Below, in pieces: positions 15,959 to 24,218 of a stretch of 64,000 nucleotides of DNA; position 1 is the first letter of the stretch; each line of letters begins with the position of its first letter. This DNA comes from GCA-003244245 sp050699975. Lineage in GTDB: Bacteria > Actinomycetota > Actinomycetes > Mycobacteriales > Pseudonocardiaceae. Made by a program: the position numbers and the translations under genes. Location of the stretch: contig JBOHGH010000002.1 of the NCBI GenBank assembly GCA_050699975.1, forward strand, positions 34,402 to 98,401, given 5' to 3'. The notes under the pieces are model-generated. The model did not search any database and had not been told where the DNA came from. It worked only from the letters and a program-made list of their open reading frames with translations.

Positions 15959-16711
15959 ATGCGGGTAGCCGTCATTGGAGGCACCGGGCTCGTCGGCCGT
16001 CACACCGTTGAGGCGTTGCGCCACGCCGGGCACGACGCCGTCGTGGTCGCGCGGTCAACGGGCACCGACGTCGTCACCGGCGCGGGCCTGGACGCCGCTC
16101 TGGCCGGTGTCGACGCAGTCATCGACGTCACCAACACCACAGCTCAGGACGCCGCAGCGGCCCGGGAGTTCTTCGCCGCCAGCACCGGGCACCTCCTCGC
16201 CGCCGAGCAGCGGGCGGGCGTCGGGCATCACGTGGTGCTGTCCATCGTCGGTGTGGATCGCGTCGAGGGCACCGCGCACATCGCCGGCAAACGGTGCCAG
16301 GAGGAGCTCGTCCAGGCCGGCCCGATCCCGGCAACGATCGTGCGGGCGACGCAGTTCCACGAGTTCGCGGCGATGGTCGTCGGCTGGACCCGCCAGGGTG
16401 ACGTCGCGACGGTGCCACCGCTGCTGGTTCAGCCGGTCGCCGCGTCCGACGTCGGCCAGGTCCTCGCGGGGATCGCTACCGGCGCTCCGGACAACCGCAC
16501 GCTTGAGCTCGCCGGACCCGAAACCCAGGATCTGGTCGACATGGCCCGGCGCACCCTGGCGGCCCGCGGGCAGTCGGTCCGGCTGGTCCCGAGCTGGCGG
16601 TCCTTCGGCGTCGAGATGGCCGGAGAGGTCCTGCTACCCGGACCAGATGCGCAACTCGCGCCGACCACCTTCGACGCCTGGCTCGCCGCCGAAGCCGGAC
16701 GGCGGGAATGA
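15959..16711 (+). CDS. NAD(P)-binding epimerase-like protein (COG0702 type)
   Basis: A 250-residue atypical short-chain dehydrogenase. MRVAVIGGTGLVGRHTVEALRHAGHDAVVVAR is a Rossmann GGTGxxG motif. VLSIVGVDRV and the substrate-region IVRATQFHEF follow the NmrA/COG0702 pattern, in which the catalytic YxxxK is usually absent. Members act as redox sensors or oxidoreductases; the substrate is not predictable. The start ATG at 15959 has AAGGAG ten bases upstream. It directly follows the sigma relic. COG0702 genes are frequent neighbours and targets of ECF sigma genes, so the relic may be a lost regulator. Confidence 0.82.
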   Translation: MRVAVIGGTGLVGRHTVEALRHAGHDAVVVARSTGTDVVTGAGLDAALAGVDAVIDVTNTTAQDAAAAREFFAASTGHLLAAEQRAGVGHHVVLSIVGVDRVEGTAHIAGKRCQEELVQAGPIPATIVRATQFHEFAAMVVGWTRQGDVATVPPLLVQPVAASDVGQVLAGIATGAPDNRTLELAGPETQDLVDMARRTLAARGQSVRLVPSWRSFGVEMAGEVLLPGPDAQLAPTTFDAWLAAEAGRRE

Positions 16712-16753
16712 GCGTCGAGGGCTGAACATGGCCCGACATGGGCGGATGTGGGA

Positions 16754-17077
16754 TCAGCCGCGGGTCTCGTCCACTAGCCAGGACAGGTACTCGGTGCTGC
16801 CACCGGTGATCGGGATCGCGATGATCTCGGGTACGTCGTAGCTGTGGTTGGCCTTGATGTGCTCGGTCACCGCCGCGACCCGATCGGCGGTGGTCTTGAT
16901 TTCCACTCGCCACTCCTGCTCGGTCTGCACCTCGCCCTCCCAGCGGTACACGCTGGTGATCGGCCCAACGATCTGCGCGCACGCCCCCAGCTTGGCCTCG
17001 ATCACCCCGGCCGCGAGCGCGCGTGCGGCTCCGTCGCTGTCTGTGGTCGACGCGACGATGACATGCTCAGACGGCAT
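16754..17077 (-). CDS. cutA: CutA1 divalent-ion tolerance protein
   Basis: A 107-residue CutA1 homologue of full length. VIVASTTDSDGAARALAAGVIEAKLGACAQIVGPITSVYRWEGEVQTEQEWRVEIKT and NHSYDVPEIIAIPITGGSTEYLSWL cover the whole family core. CutA1 is a ferredoxin-fold trimer linked to metal tolerance in E. coli; in most bacteria its precise role is unclear. The ATG at 17077 is used instead of a TTG two codons upstream. Confidence 0.93.
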   Translation of the reverse strand: MPSEHVIVASTTDSDGAARALAAGVIEAKLGACAQIVGPITSVYRWEGEVQTEQEWRVEIKTTADRVAAVTEHIKANHSYDVPEIIAIPITGGSTEYLSWLVDETRG

Positions 17078-17158
17078 ACCCAAGATCGTACGAACTCCGA
17101 GACCAGGGACAATGTCCAGTGCGGCGCGGCTTCGGCACGGCTGGCCGTGATGCTAGCG

Positions 17159-17677
17159 CTACGCCAGGGCGGCCAGGGCCCAGTTCAATGCCACGCTGAT
17201 CGCACCCATGGCAGCCCCCGCCATGGCGCCCACGATGGCTCCAAGCCCGGCCTCCCGAACTCCGACCTTGGCCCCGACACCAGCATCGCTCCCGACCACG
17301 GCGCCGTGCGCGGCTCCGGCCACCATTCCTACCACGGCTGCGATCCCAGCTCCAGCGATGACGCGGACCCCAGCGCCGGTAGTCGCATCAATCATCGATC
17401 CGGCGCTGGCCACGGCGCCGTACACCGCTCCGAGCGAAACACCGATCACGGCGCCGGCCTTGACCGCGCCGACCTCGCCGGGCTCGGCTGGACCGCTATA
17501 CAGCGCGAACATCACCGCCCCGATCGGTGCGCCCATCCCCGCGCCCGCGACGATCCAAACCACAGCGCTGACCAACCGGCCGACCCCAACCGCTGCCCCC
17601 GCCCCGATGACCGCCCCGACTCCGACGACGGCGCCCGCCACGGCCCAGAGCCAGGAGCGGAAATAGGTTTTCGCCAT
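17159..17677 (-). CDS. Gly/Ala/Val-rich membrane protein with glycine-zipper repeats
   Basis: A 172-residue low-complexity hydrophobic protein starting MAKTYFRSWLWAVAGAVVGVGAVIGAGAAVG. Repeated GxxxG/AxxxG spacing (for example GAGIAAVVGMVAGAAHGAVVG) resembles glycine-zipper membrane proteins. A GGAAGGAAG site lies about 20 bases upstream. No specific family was recognised. The opposite strand carries a Pro/Thr-rich open frame that is only its shadow. Confidence 0.55.
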   Translation of the reverse strand: MAKTYFRSWLWAVAGAVVGVGAVIGAGAAVGVGRLVSAVVWIVAGAGMGAPIGAVMFALYSGPAEPGEVGAVKAGAVIGVSLGAVYGAVASAGSMIDATTGAGVRVIAGAGIAAVVGMVAGAAHGAVVGSDAGVGAKVGVREAGLGAIVGAMAGAAMGAISVALNWALAALA

Positions 17678-17756
17678 GGTGTCCCCACTTCACTTCCTTC
17701 CGAGCAGCCACCACACGCATCGGGACGACGCTACACATCCCCATGTCCAAGATGCT

Positions 17757-19319
17757 TCAGGCGACGGGCTCGCCCCAGCCGCCGCCGCCGGGGGTTTCGA
17801 TGCGGATCCGGTCACCACGGCGCAGCGGCCAGGTGCCCTTGCTGGGCAGCTCCTCTTCGGTCCCGTCCGCGCGGCGCAGGATGTTGCGGCCCACTGCCCC
17901 GCAACCCCCACCGCCGAGCCCCCACGGCGGGTGTTCCCGCCGTTCGGACTGCACGGTCAGCGTGCAGTCGGCCAGCACCTCGACCTCCCGGATCAGACCG
18001 TCGCCGCCGGGATGCGCCCCGGCGCCACCCGACGACGACCGCAGCTCGTAGCGCCACACCCGAAGCGGGTAGTCCAGCTCCATGGCCTCGGCGGGGGTGT
18101 TCTGGGTGTTAGTCATCCCGGTGTGCACCCCGGACATACCGGGACGCCCGGGGGTGCCGCCCTCGCCGCCGCCCAGCGTCTCGTAGTAGCTGAACGGGTG
18201 ATCTCCGCCGGCACCGATGAGCAGGTTGTTCATCGTGCCCTGGCTGGCCGCAGGCACCCGCGCGGGGATCGCCTGCGCGAAGGCGCCGAGCAGCACGTCG
18301 ACGATCCGCTGGCTGGTCTCGACGTTGCCCGCTGCGGTCGGCGCGGGGAACGTCGCGTGCACCACGGAGCCTTCCGGTGCTCGCACGTGCAGCGACCGGT
18401 AGCAACCGGCATTGGGTGGGGCGTCCGGGTCGGTCAGCATCCGGAACACGAACATCGCCGACGACAACGTCACCGCGAACACCGCATTGCAGTTCACCGG
18501 GATCTGGGGGTCGGTGCCGTCGAAGTCGATCGACACCTCGTCTCCGGCGACGGTGACCGCGGCGCGGATGGTGACCCCGGCACCGATCTCCAGGACGTCG
18601 GAGTTGCGGTAGCACCCGTCCGGGATCTCCGCCACGGCGGCCCGGACCCGCCGGTCGGAGTAGTCGCAGACGGCCGCCATCGCCTCGTGCAGCCGCGCCA
18701 CCCCCAGCCGTCCGGCAAGCTCTCCCAGCCGCCGAGCCCCGACGTGGTTGGCCGCGAACTGCGCCCGCAGGTCACCCCGGCGCTCCCCGGGGGTCCGCGA
18801 ATTCGCGGCGATCAGCCGCACCACGTCGTCGCGCTCCCCGCCGGCGTCGGCGATCAGGATGGGTGGGATCCGGATTCCCTCCATGGCGATGTCGGTGGCG
18901 GTGGCCGGCATGGACCCCGGGGCTGCGCCGCCGACGTCGGCGTGGTGTGCGCGGTTGGCCACGTAGCCGAGCAACTCGTCGCCCTCCGAAGAGCCGACGG
19001 CGGCGACGATCGTCAGGTCCGGTAGGTGGGTTCCGCCCAGATAGGGGTCGTTGACGCAGACCTGCTGGCCCGGCCGCAGCGCGCCGAAGGTGTCGAGGAC
19101 TGCGCGGACGCTGGCCGGCATGGCGCCCAGGTGCACCGGAATGTGCTCGGCCTGGGCGACCATCTCCCCGTCAGGGTCGAACACCGCTGCCGAGCAGTCC
19201 GCGCGCTCCTTGATGTTCGGGGAGTACGCCGCACGCCGCAGCGCAACGCCCATCTCCTCGGCGACCCCGGCCAGCGCGTGCCGGAACACCTCAAGCTCGA
19301 CCGCAGACAGCTCAGCCAT
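17757..19319 (-). CDS. Hydantoinase B/oxoprolinase-type subunit
   Basis: A 520-residue HyuB-family subunit. EVFRHALAGVAEEMGVALRRAAYSPNIKERADCSAAVFD at the N-terminus and GVTIRAAVTVAGDEVSIDFDGTDPQIPVNCN in the middle are family hallmarks, as is the Gly-rich end (RIETPGGGGWGEP). With HyuA it forms an ATP-dependent ring-opening hydrolase acting on hydantoins, 5-oxoproline or related lactams. The ATG at 19319 overlaps the HyuA stop by 8 bp, so the two are co-translated. Which lactam is used cannot be told; a decayed D-glutamate-cyclase-like (DUF1445) gene upstream hints at the 5-oxoproline side. Confidence 0.9.
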   Translation of the reverse strand: MAELSAVELEVFRHALAGVAEEMGVALRRAAYSPNIKERADCSAAVFDPDGEMVAQAEHIPVHLGAMPASVRAVLDTFGALRPGQQVCVNDPYLGGTHLPDLTIVAAVGSSEGDELLGYVANRAHHADVGGAAPGSMPATATDIAMEGIRIPPILIADAGGERDDVVRLIAANSRTPGERRGDLRAQFAANHVGARRLGELAGRLGVARLHEAMAAVCDYSDRRVRAAVAEIPDGCYRNSDVLEIGAGVTIRAAVTVAGDEVSIDFDGTDPQIPVNCNAVFAVTLSSAMFVFRMLTDPDAPPNAGCYRSLHVRAPEGSVVHATFPAPTAAGNVETSQRIVDVLLGAFAQAIPARVPAASQGTMNNLLIGAGGDHPFSYYETLGGGEGGTPGRPGMSGVHTGMTNTQNTPAEAMELDYPLRVWRYELRSSSGGAGAHPGGDGLIREVEVLADCTLTVQSERREHPPWGLGGGGCGAVGRNILRRADGTEEELPSKGTWPLRRGDRIRIETPGGGGWGEPVA

Positions 19320-21276
19320 CAAGGCGCACCACCAGGTTGTCGGCGTCATCCACCACGGCGACTTCGCCGGCAGCCAGCAGTGTGGTGGTGTCCGACTGTT
19401 CGATCAACGCCGGGCCGCTCACCTCGTCGCCGGATGCCAGGCCCGCCCGGGAGACCACCCGTGCCTTCACGGTCTCGCCCGCAATGCCGATCTCGCGGGA
19501 CCGCTCCGGGGTGGGCTCCCCCTGGTCCCAGTCGCCCGGAGGCTGCGGCAGGATCGGGTCACCCCGCGCCACCACCCGCAGCGTGACGACCAGTACCCGC
19601 TCGTCGGGCATCGCGTACCCGTAGGCCTCGCGATGAGCGTGGTGCAGCAGCTGCGCCAGATCCGCGCCGCCGGTCACCGTGATCCGCAACTCGTGGGACT
19701 GGCCGGCGTACCGGGCGTCGGCGATCCGGGACACGGTGATCTCGCCCGCCACGCCCTGGCGGTACAGCTCCTGGTGGGCCTGGTCCTCCAGCGCCGCCCA
19801 CGCGCCGGTGAGATCGTCGTCGGCCGGTGCCATCACCGTTCGCGACGCCTCGTATCGGGCCGGTGCGAGCAGCAAGCCCAGCGCGCTGAGCACGCCCGGT
19901 GCGGGTGGCACCACCACGGCGCGGCAGCCCAGCTCACGGGCCAGCGCGGTCGCGTGCAGAGGACCCGCGCCACCGTAGGCGACCAGCGCCAAGCCGGCCG
20001 GATCGACGCCGCGCTCGGTGCTGACCTTGCGCAGCGCACGAGCCATGGTGGCCCGCACCACCGCCAGGATCCCGGGCGCCCCGCCGGCGGACGCCGGTAG
20101 CGCACCGATCACGGCCGCGGCAGCATTGATGTCCAGCCGCAGGCCCCCACCAAGCTCCCGATCCGCATCGAGGTGGCCGAGCACGCAGTGCGCGTCGGTC
20201 ACCGTCGGCTCGGTGCCACCCAGCCCGTAACAGGCCGGACCGGGATCCGCGCCGGCCGACCGCGGACCGACCCGCAACGCACCGCCGGTGTCGACCCAGG
20301 CGATCGACCCGCCGCCGGCGCCCACCGTGTGGATCCCGACCGCGGGGGTGCGAAACGGCAACCCGGCGATCTGCGCGGACGTCGAGACCTCCGGCTGGCC
20401 CCCCCTGATCAGGCACACGTCGGTGGACGTGCCGCCCATGTCGAAGGCGATCGCGTCCCCGAAGCCGGCGCCGCAGGCCACCGCGCCCGCCGCGACCACA
20501 CCCGCGGCGGGCCCGGACAGCAGCGTGTGCACGGGGGCGCCCGCCACGAAGTCGATACCGGCAGTGCCACCGCCCGAGGTCATCACGGTGATCGTCGGAC
20601 CATCCAGCCGCGCGGTGAGGTTGGACAGGTAGCGGCGCATGACGGGCTCGATCGCGGCGTTGAGCACGCACGTCGACGCCCGCTCGTACTCGCGGAACTC
20701 CCGGAGCAGCGCGCTGGACCGGGTGATCGGCACGTCCAGCCGTTTCAGCGCGTCGCAGAGCCGCCGCTCGTGCTCGTCACCGGCGTAGCCGAATAGCAGG
20801 CTCACCGCGACCGACTCCGGTTCGAGGCGCTCGACCTGGCGCACCACCCGGTCGATCTCCTCGTCGGTCAACGCAATGACCGCCGCGCCGTCCGGGCCGG
20901 TCCGCTCAACGACGGTCACCACCCGGTCGTGCGGCACAAGCGGCTCGGAGCGGGTGACCCTCAGGTCGTAGAGCGCGGGACGGTCCTGGCGGGCGATCTG
21001 CAGCACGTCAGCGAACCCGTCGGTGGTCACCAGTACCGTCCGGGCGATCTTGCGTTCCAGCACGGCGTTGGTCGCGGTGGTGGTGCCGTGCGGCAGCAGT
21101 CGCAGCGCTGCGCCGGGCCAGCCCTGTGCCACCCCCCGCTGGACACCGACGGCCTGGTTGTCCGGGGTGGTCGGCACCTTCACCGCCCTGGGCCGGTGGC
21201 CGGCGGCGTGCACGACGACATCGGTGAACGTGCCCCCGACATCCACCCCAGCGCATGCCTCGAAGCGGTCGGCCAT
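19312..21276 (-). CDS. Hydantoinase A/oxoprolinase-type subunit
   Basis: A 654-residue HyuA-family subunit with the actin-like ATPase fold. The N-terminal CAGVDVGGTFTDVVVH and the central AIAFDMGGTSTDVCLIRGG are the two phosphate-binding motifs. LVAYGGAGPLHATALARELG and VVVPPAPGVLSALGLLLAP are also family-typical. It pairs with the downstream HyuB gene in one operon. The ATG at 21276 has GAGAGGAG upstream at workable spacing; a start at 21309 lies before that site. Confidence 0.9.
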   Translation of the reverse strand: MADRFEACAGVDVGGTFTDVVVHAAGHRPRAVKVPTTPDNQAVGVQRGVAQGWPGAALRLLPHGTTTATNAVLERKIARTVLVTTDGFADVLQIARQDRPALYDLRVTRSEPLVPHDRVVTVVERTGPDGAAVIALTDEEIDRVVRQVERLEPESVAVSLLFGYAGDEHERRLCDALKRLDVPITRSSALLREFREYERASTCVLNAAIEPVMRRYLSNLTARLDGPTITVMTSGGGTAGIDFVAGAPVHTLLSGPAAGVVAAGAVACGAGFGDAIAFDMGGTSTDVCLIRGGQPEVSTSAQIAGLPFRTPAVGIHTVGAGGGSIAWVDTGGALRVGPRSAGADPGPACYGLGGTEPTVTDAHCVLGHLDADRELGGGLRLDINAAAAVIGALPASAGGAPGILAVVRATMARALRKVSTERGVDPAGLALVAYGGAGPLHATALARELGCRAVVVPPAPGVLSALGLLLAPARYEASRTVMAPADDDLTGAWAALEDQAHQELYRQGVAGEITVSRIADARYAGQSHELRITVTGGADLAQLLHHAHREAYGYAMPDERVLVVTLRVVARGDPILPQPPGDWDQGEPTPERSREIGIAGETVKARVVSRAGLASGDEVSGPALIEQSDTTTLLAAGEVAVVDDADNLVVRLDG

Positions 21277-21560
21277 CACTGCCCTGCTCCTCTCACGACG
21301 CGCAAGCACCCATCGTAATCCGCCTATATCTGGACAGTTCTCTTCGCCTCACCCGAAATGTGAACAAATAAACTCACTCGGAGTAAAAATGGTGATAGCC
21401 GGTATCACGGACACCGCCGTATGAGTCACCATTCTTAGTGGTCGCCCTACCTGCGCAGCGATTGCGCGCATCGCAGTGCGCGGAGATGTCGGTGACGTAG
21501 AGTTCACGACGCACCAGTGCAGGGCAAGAACACCGCCCTCATCAGTTTTCACCACCCTTG
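21277..21560. other. 284-bp intergenic, AT-richer patch
   Basis: The stretch 21300-21430 is clearly less GC-rich than its surroundings and may hold the hyuA promoter region. A GGAG-led start at 21389 would encode only MVIAGITDTAV and is not called. No conserved gene was recognised. Confidence 0.4.
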
Positions 21561-21946
21561 TCACGTGAGCCGGTAGGCGGTGTCGGGGATATCGGTGACG
21601 AACATATACCCAGGGGCATGGGTGATCGCGAACGGTGGCTTGGACGCCATCACCGCGGCCTGTGGGGTCACCCCGCAGGCCCGGAACACGGGCAGCTCCC
21701 CGGGGGCGACGTTGACTGGATCTCCAAAATCGGGCCATGCACAGCCGGCATCGCCGCGCGGCAGGCTTTGGGGTTGCGCTGGGCGAACAGCAGCAGGTCG
21801 TAAGCCCAGTCGGCCGGTACCACGACCAGGTTGGCCTGGGCGTAACCGGGCGCCCAGCCGGCGGTGGGGGTGATGGTGCCGGCCCGGAACAGCAAACGGG
21901 CCTGGGCGGGGGACACCTCAGCAGTCCGGTGGGTGGCGGCGGTCAT
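21561..21946 (-). pseudogene. Broken DUF1445 hydro-lyase (D-glutamate cyclase-like)
   Basis: The 5' part (from ATG 21946) encodes ARLLFRAGTITPTAGWAPGYAQANLVVVPADWAYDLLLFAQRNPKACRA, the N-terminal signature of DUF1445 proteins. After about position 21740 the frame shifts, and another frame reads GDPVNVAPGELPVFRACGVTPQAAVMASKPPFAITHAPGYMFVTDIPDTAYRL before a stop at 21561; this is the C-terminus of the same family. About 100 central residues are missing. The gene is therefore inactivated by an internal deletion plus frameshift. The family includes a D-glutamate cyclase that makes 5-oxo-D-proline, which fits the neighbouring oxoprolinase-type genes. Confidence 0.85.
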
Positions 21947-22127
21947 CGGCGTCCTCCGGCCGGGAAACTGACCTCAGGGTAAGGACCGTTCAACAATATG
22001 ACAATCCCCTGTTGTGTTCGTCCGACAGCTGAGATCGACGCGCCCTGTACGTTCAGTGACAATTGCCTCCACCGAGCGTTATCCTCGCCGCGATGAAAAC
22101 CTTTGGCTGGGGCCAACGGCGGCACCG

Positions 22128-23210
22128 ATGACGAGAGTCGTGTGCTCGACGTCGCTCTGCTCCGTCGCTCTGGTCGGGCTGATGTTGCCTATCGCCGGTT
22201 CAGCCTCTGCTGGCCAGAACTTCGCTGGCGAGAACAGCGCGGAGCCGCAGGCCGACTGCACCCGCACGATCACCCGGGCCGGCGACGTGCATGCTGCCCT
22301 GGGTGCCGCGTCGCCGGGAGACACGCTCTGCTTCGCCGGATCTGATCTCGCCAATGCGGACCTGACGATGACCAGATCGGGTACCGCTGATGCGCCGATC
22401 CGCCTGGTCTCGGACGGGCATACCACCGTCCACCAGGTCCACATCATCGCCCACCACGTCCTCATGCAGGGCTTCACGATCGTCGGAGGTGGCGAGCTGC
22501 TGCTGGCCGGGGCGGGGATCACTGCGCAGAAGAACACGATTCGCGACACCCAGCGGGGTGGGATCGTCTGCGCCACCTGCATCGACTCCACCATCGAGTC
22601 CAACACCGTGCAGCATGTCGCCGCCATCGGCATCTCCGTCAACGGGCAGCGGGTCACCGTGCGCCGAAACCTGGTGACCGGGACGGTCGCCGGTGACGGT
22701 GGCGACGCCGATGGCGTCCTCTTTTTCGGCAACGGTCACCGGATCATCAGCAACACTATCCGGAACATCTCCGCCAGCGGTGATCCGACTCCCCCGCACC
22801 CCGACTGCTTCCAGACGTTCGACACCGGCCGCCCAGCCACCTTCGATATCGAGATCGTGGGCAACGCCTGCCAGAACATCGATGAGCACTGCCTGATCGC
22901 CACCGGTGACGAAGGTGGCAACGGTGACGCCCCCGCCGACTCCCGGTCGATCACGTTCACCGGCAACACCTGCGCAGTCAACGGTGAGCAGGCCGTGAAC
23001 CTGCGCCGCTGGCCCAATGTCGACCTGCGTAAGAACGAACTCTCCGGCCCGAACCTGAAGCGCGGGATATTGATCAGCCACGGCTCGACCGGCTGCGCTG
23101 TCCGAAACAACACCGTGCAAAATAACACCGCGGCCGGCGACATCCCTGTCTTCGACATTGACGACGCTTCCCGCCCGGGCTTCCGCGATCAGGACAAAAG
23201 TCCCTTCTGA
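22128..23210 (+). CDS. Secreted right-handed parallel beta-helix protein
   Basis: About 360 residues. The N-terminus (MTRVVCSTSLCSVALVGLMLPIAGSASA) is a cleavable signal peptide. The rest consists of beta-helix turns rich in N-T/N-x-I ladders (KNTIRDTQRGGIVCATCIDSTIESNTVQHVAAIGISVNGQ, ISNTIRNIS, FTGNTC, VRNNTVQNNT), as in pectate-lyase-fold or DUF1565 proteins. Several Cys pairs could form disulfides after export. Polysaccharide binding or cleavage is plausible but no catalytic triad was identified. The ATG at 22128 was chosen because it gives a complete signal peptide; the GTG at 22014 adds unconserved residues. Confidence 0.8.
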   Translation: MTRVVCSTSLCSVALVGLMLPIAGSASAGQNFAGENSAEPQADCTRTITRAGDVHAALGAASPGDTLCFAGSDLANADLTMTRSGTADAPIRLVSDGHTTVHQVHIIAHHVLMQGFTIVGGGELLLAGAGITAQKNTIRDTQRGGIVCATCIDSTIESNTVQHVAAIGISVNGQRVTVRRNLVTGTVAGDGGDADGVLFFGNGHRIISNTIRNISASGDPTPPHPDCFQTFDTGRPATFDIEIVGNACQNIDEHCLIATGDEGGNGDAPADSRSITFTGNTCAVNGEQAVNLRRWPNVDLRKNELSGPNLKRGILISHGSTGCAVRNNTVQNNTAAGDIPVFDIDDASRPGFRDQDKSPF

Positions 23211-23317
23211 CCTGATCGGGATTAAACGTACGAAGTGGTCGCATCCCTCTCCTGGCTCATACTCAATAAGAGTCTTTCTCTGACCAGGACGACAGATTAG
23301 ACAGTATCCTCAGAAAG

Positions 23318-23965
23318 GTGTCGAGCACCCCGCCAGGGAGTCGGCTGGACCTCGTGCACCGCATGGGAGCGGCGGTGCTCGGTGTCGGCTTGTGCTTGTT
23401 CGGAGTACTCGGTGTCGCAAACCGGTTGGAGTTCCTCGCGGTACAGGGGAAGGTCTTACTCGGCCTGTCCTCGAATGGTCTGCTGTCGGCGATCTCGCTC
23501 GTCGTCGGCGGGGTCCTCATCGCCGCTGCGTGGCGCGGTGGCCGCAGCTCCTCGACGATCACGGTGGTCATCGGTGTCCTCTTCCTGCTCTCCGGCCTGC
23601 TCAATCTCGCCGTGCTGGACACCGAGCTCAACCTGCTGGCCTTCCGGCTGCCGAATGTGATCTTCAGCTTCATCGTCGGGATGCTGCTGCTCTTCCTTGG
23701 CGCCTACGGTCGCTTCAGCGGCGGCTTGGCGGCGGACAATCCCTACTACCGGCAACGGCATCGCGAGGCTTCGAGCTCCGGGGACGACCGCCGCGACGAG
23801 GATGCTGACCGCTGGGTGGCTGCGGAGGTGGCGGTCGCCGAGGGCCACGCCACTCCGGAACAGGAGCAACAGGTGCGCGCGGACGCGCAGCGCCGCGCCA
23901 ACGAGGCCCGCCGCCGCGCCTGGGAGGCATACGAAAGTCGCCGAGTCCGCGACGGTCGCCCGTAA
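23318..23965 (+). CDS. DUF4383 membrane protein with charged C-terminal tail
   Basis: A 215-residue protein. Four hydrophobic segments (about residues 14-34, 50-70, 78-100 and 108-130) match the DUF4383 pattern (HRMGAAVLGVGLCLFGVLGV, VLFLLSGLLNLAVLD, ANVIFSFIVGMLLLFLGAYG). A long cytoplasmic tail rich in Arg, Glu and Ala follows and is probably helical. The GTG at 23318 follows AGAAAGG closely; an ATG at 23363 is an alternative. Function unknown. A strong hairpin lies downstream. Confidence 0.78.
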   Translation: MSSTPPGSRLDLVHRMGAAVLGVGLCLFGVLGVANRLEFLAVQGKVLLGLSSNGLLSAISLVVGGVLIAAAWRGGRSSSTITVVIGVLFLLSGLLNLAVLDTELNLLAFRLPNVIFSFIVGMLLLFLGAYGRFSGGLAADNPYYRQRHREASSSGDDRRDEDADRWVAAEVAVAEGHATPEQEQQVRADAQRRANEARRRAWEAYESRRVRDGRP

Positions 23966-24044
23966 TAGGAGGACCGAACCGGGTAGTCACCGCTGTTTCT
24001 CCAGCCGTCCTCGACGTAACGCCGCCCCGCCGGATGACGACAGA

Positions 24045-24101
24045 CAGGCAGAGAGCCCCGCGCAGCCCCGCCCCCCGACCTGCGACGGGGCTCTCTGCCT
24101 G
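24045..24101. terminator. Strong hairpin, probable transcription terminator
   Basis: CAGGCAGAGAGCCCCG (24045-24060) pairs perfectly with CGGGGCTCTCTGCCTG (24086-24101), leaving a 25-base loop. It lies 80 bp after the DUF4383 stop. There is no clear T-run, as is common in actinobacteria. Confidence 0.7.
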
Positions 24102-24152
24102 CCGTCAGTGGTGTGAGCCGGCCCACCCGCCCGAAGGCGAGACTTGCAGGGG

Positions 24153-24166
24153 TTACCAACCGGTAA
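24153..24166. promoter_or_regulatory. Inverted repeat TTACC-N4-GGTAA, candidate operator
   Basis: TTACCAACCGGTAA has 5-bp inverted arms. It is followed at once by a TATGCT -10-like element and a further TTACC half-site near 24177. It lies about 55 bp upstream of the FadE5-like start, where a TetR-type fatty-acid regulator could bind. Confidence 0.4.
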
Positions 24167-24218
24167 TATGCTGTTGTTACCGATGAGTAGGCGTCACGAT
24201 TGCGGCGGGGCGAGGGAT

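Noticed and set aside
17208..17666. Pro/Thr/Ala-rich 152-codon plus-strand frame
   Set aside because: Complement of the Gly/Ala-rich membrane protein; no signal peptide or start site. The membrane protein itself is also kept at only moderate confidence.
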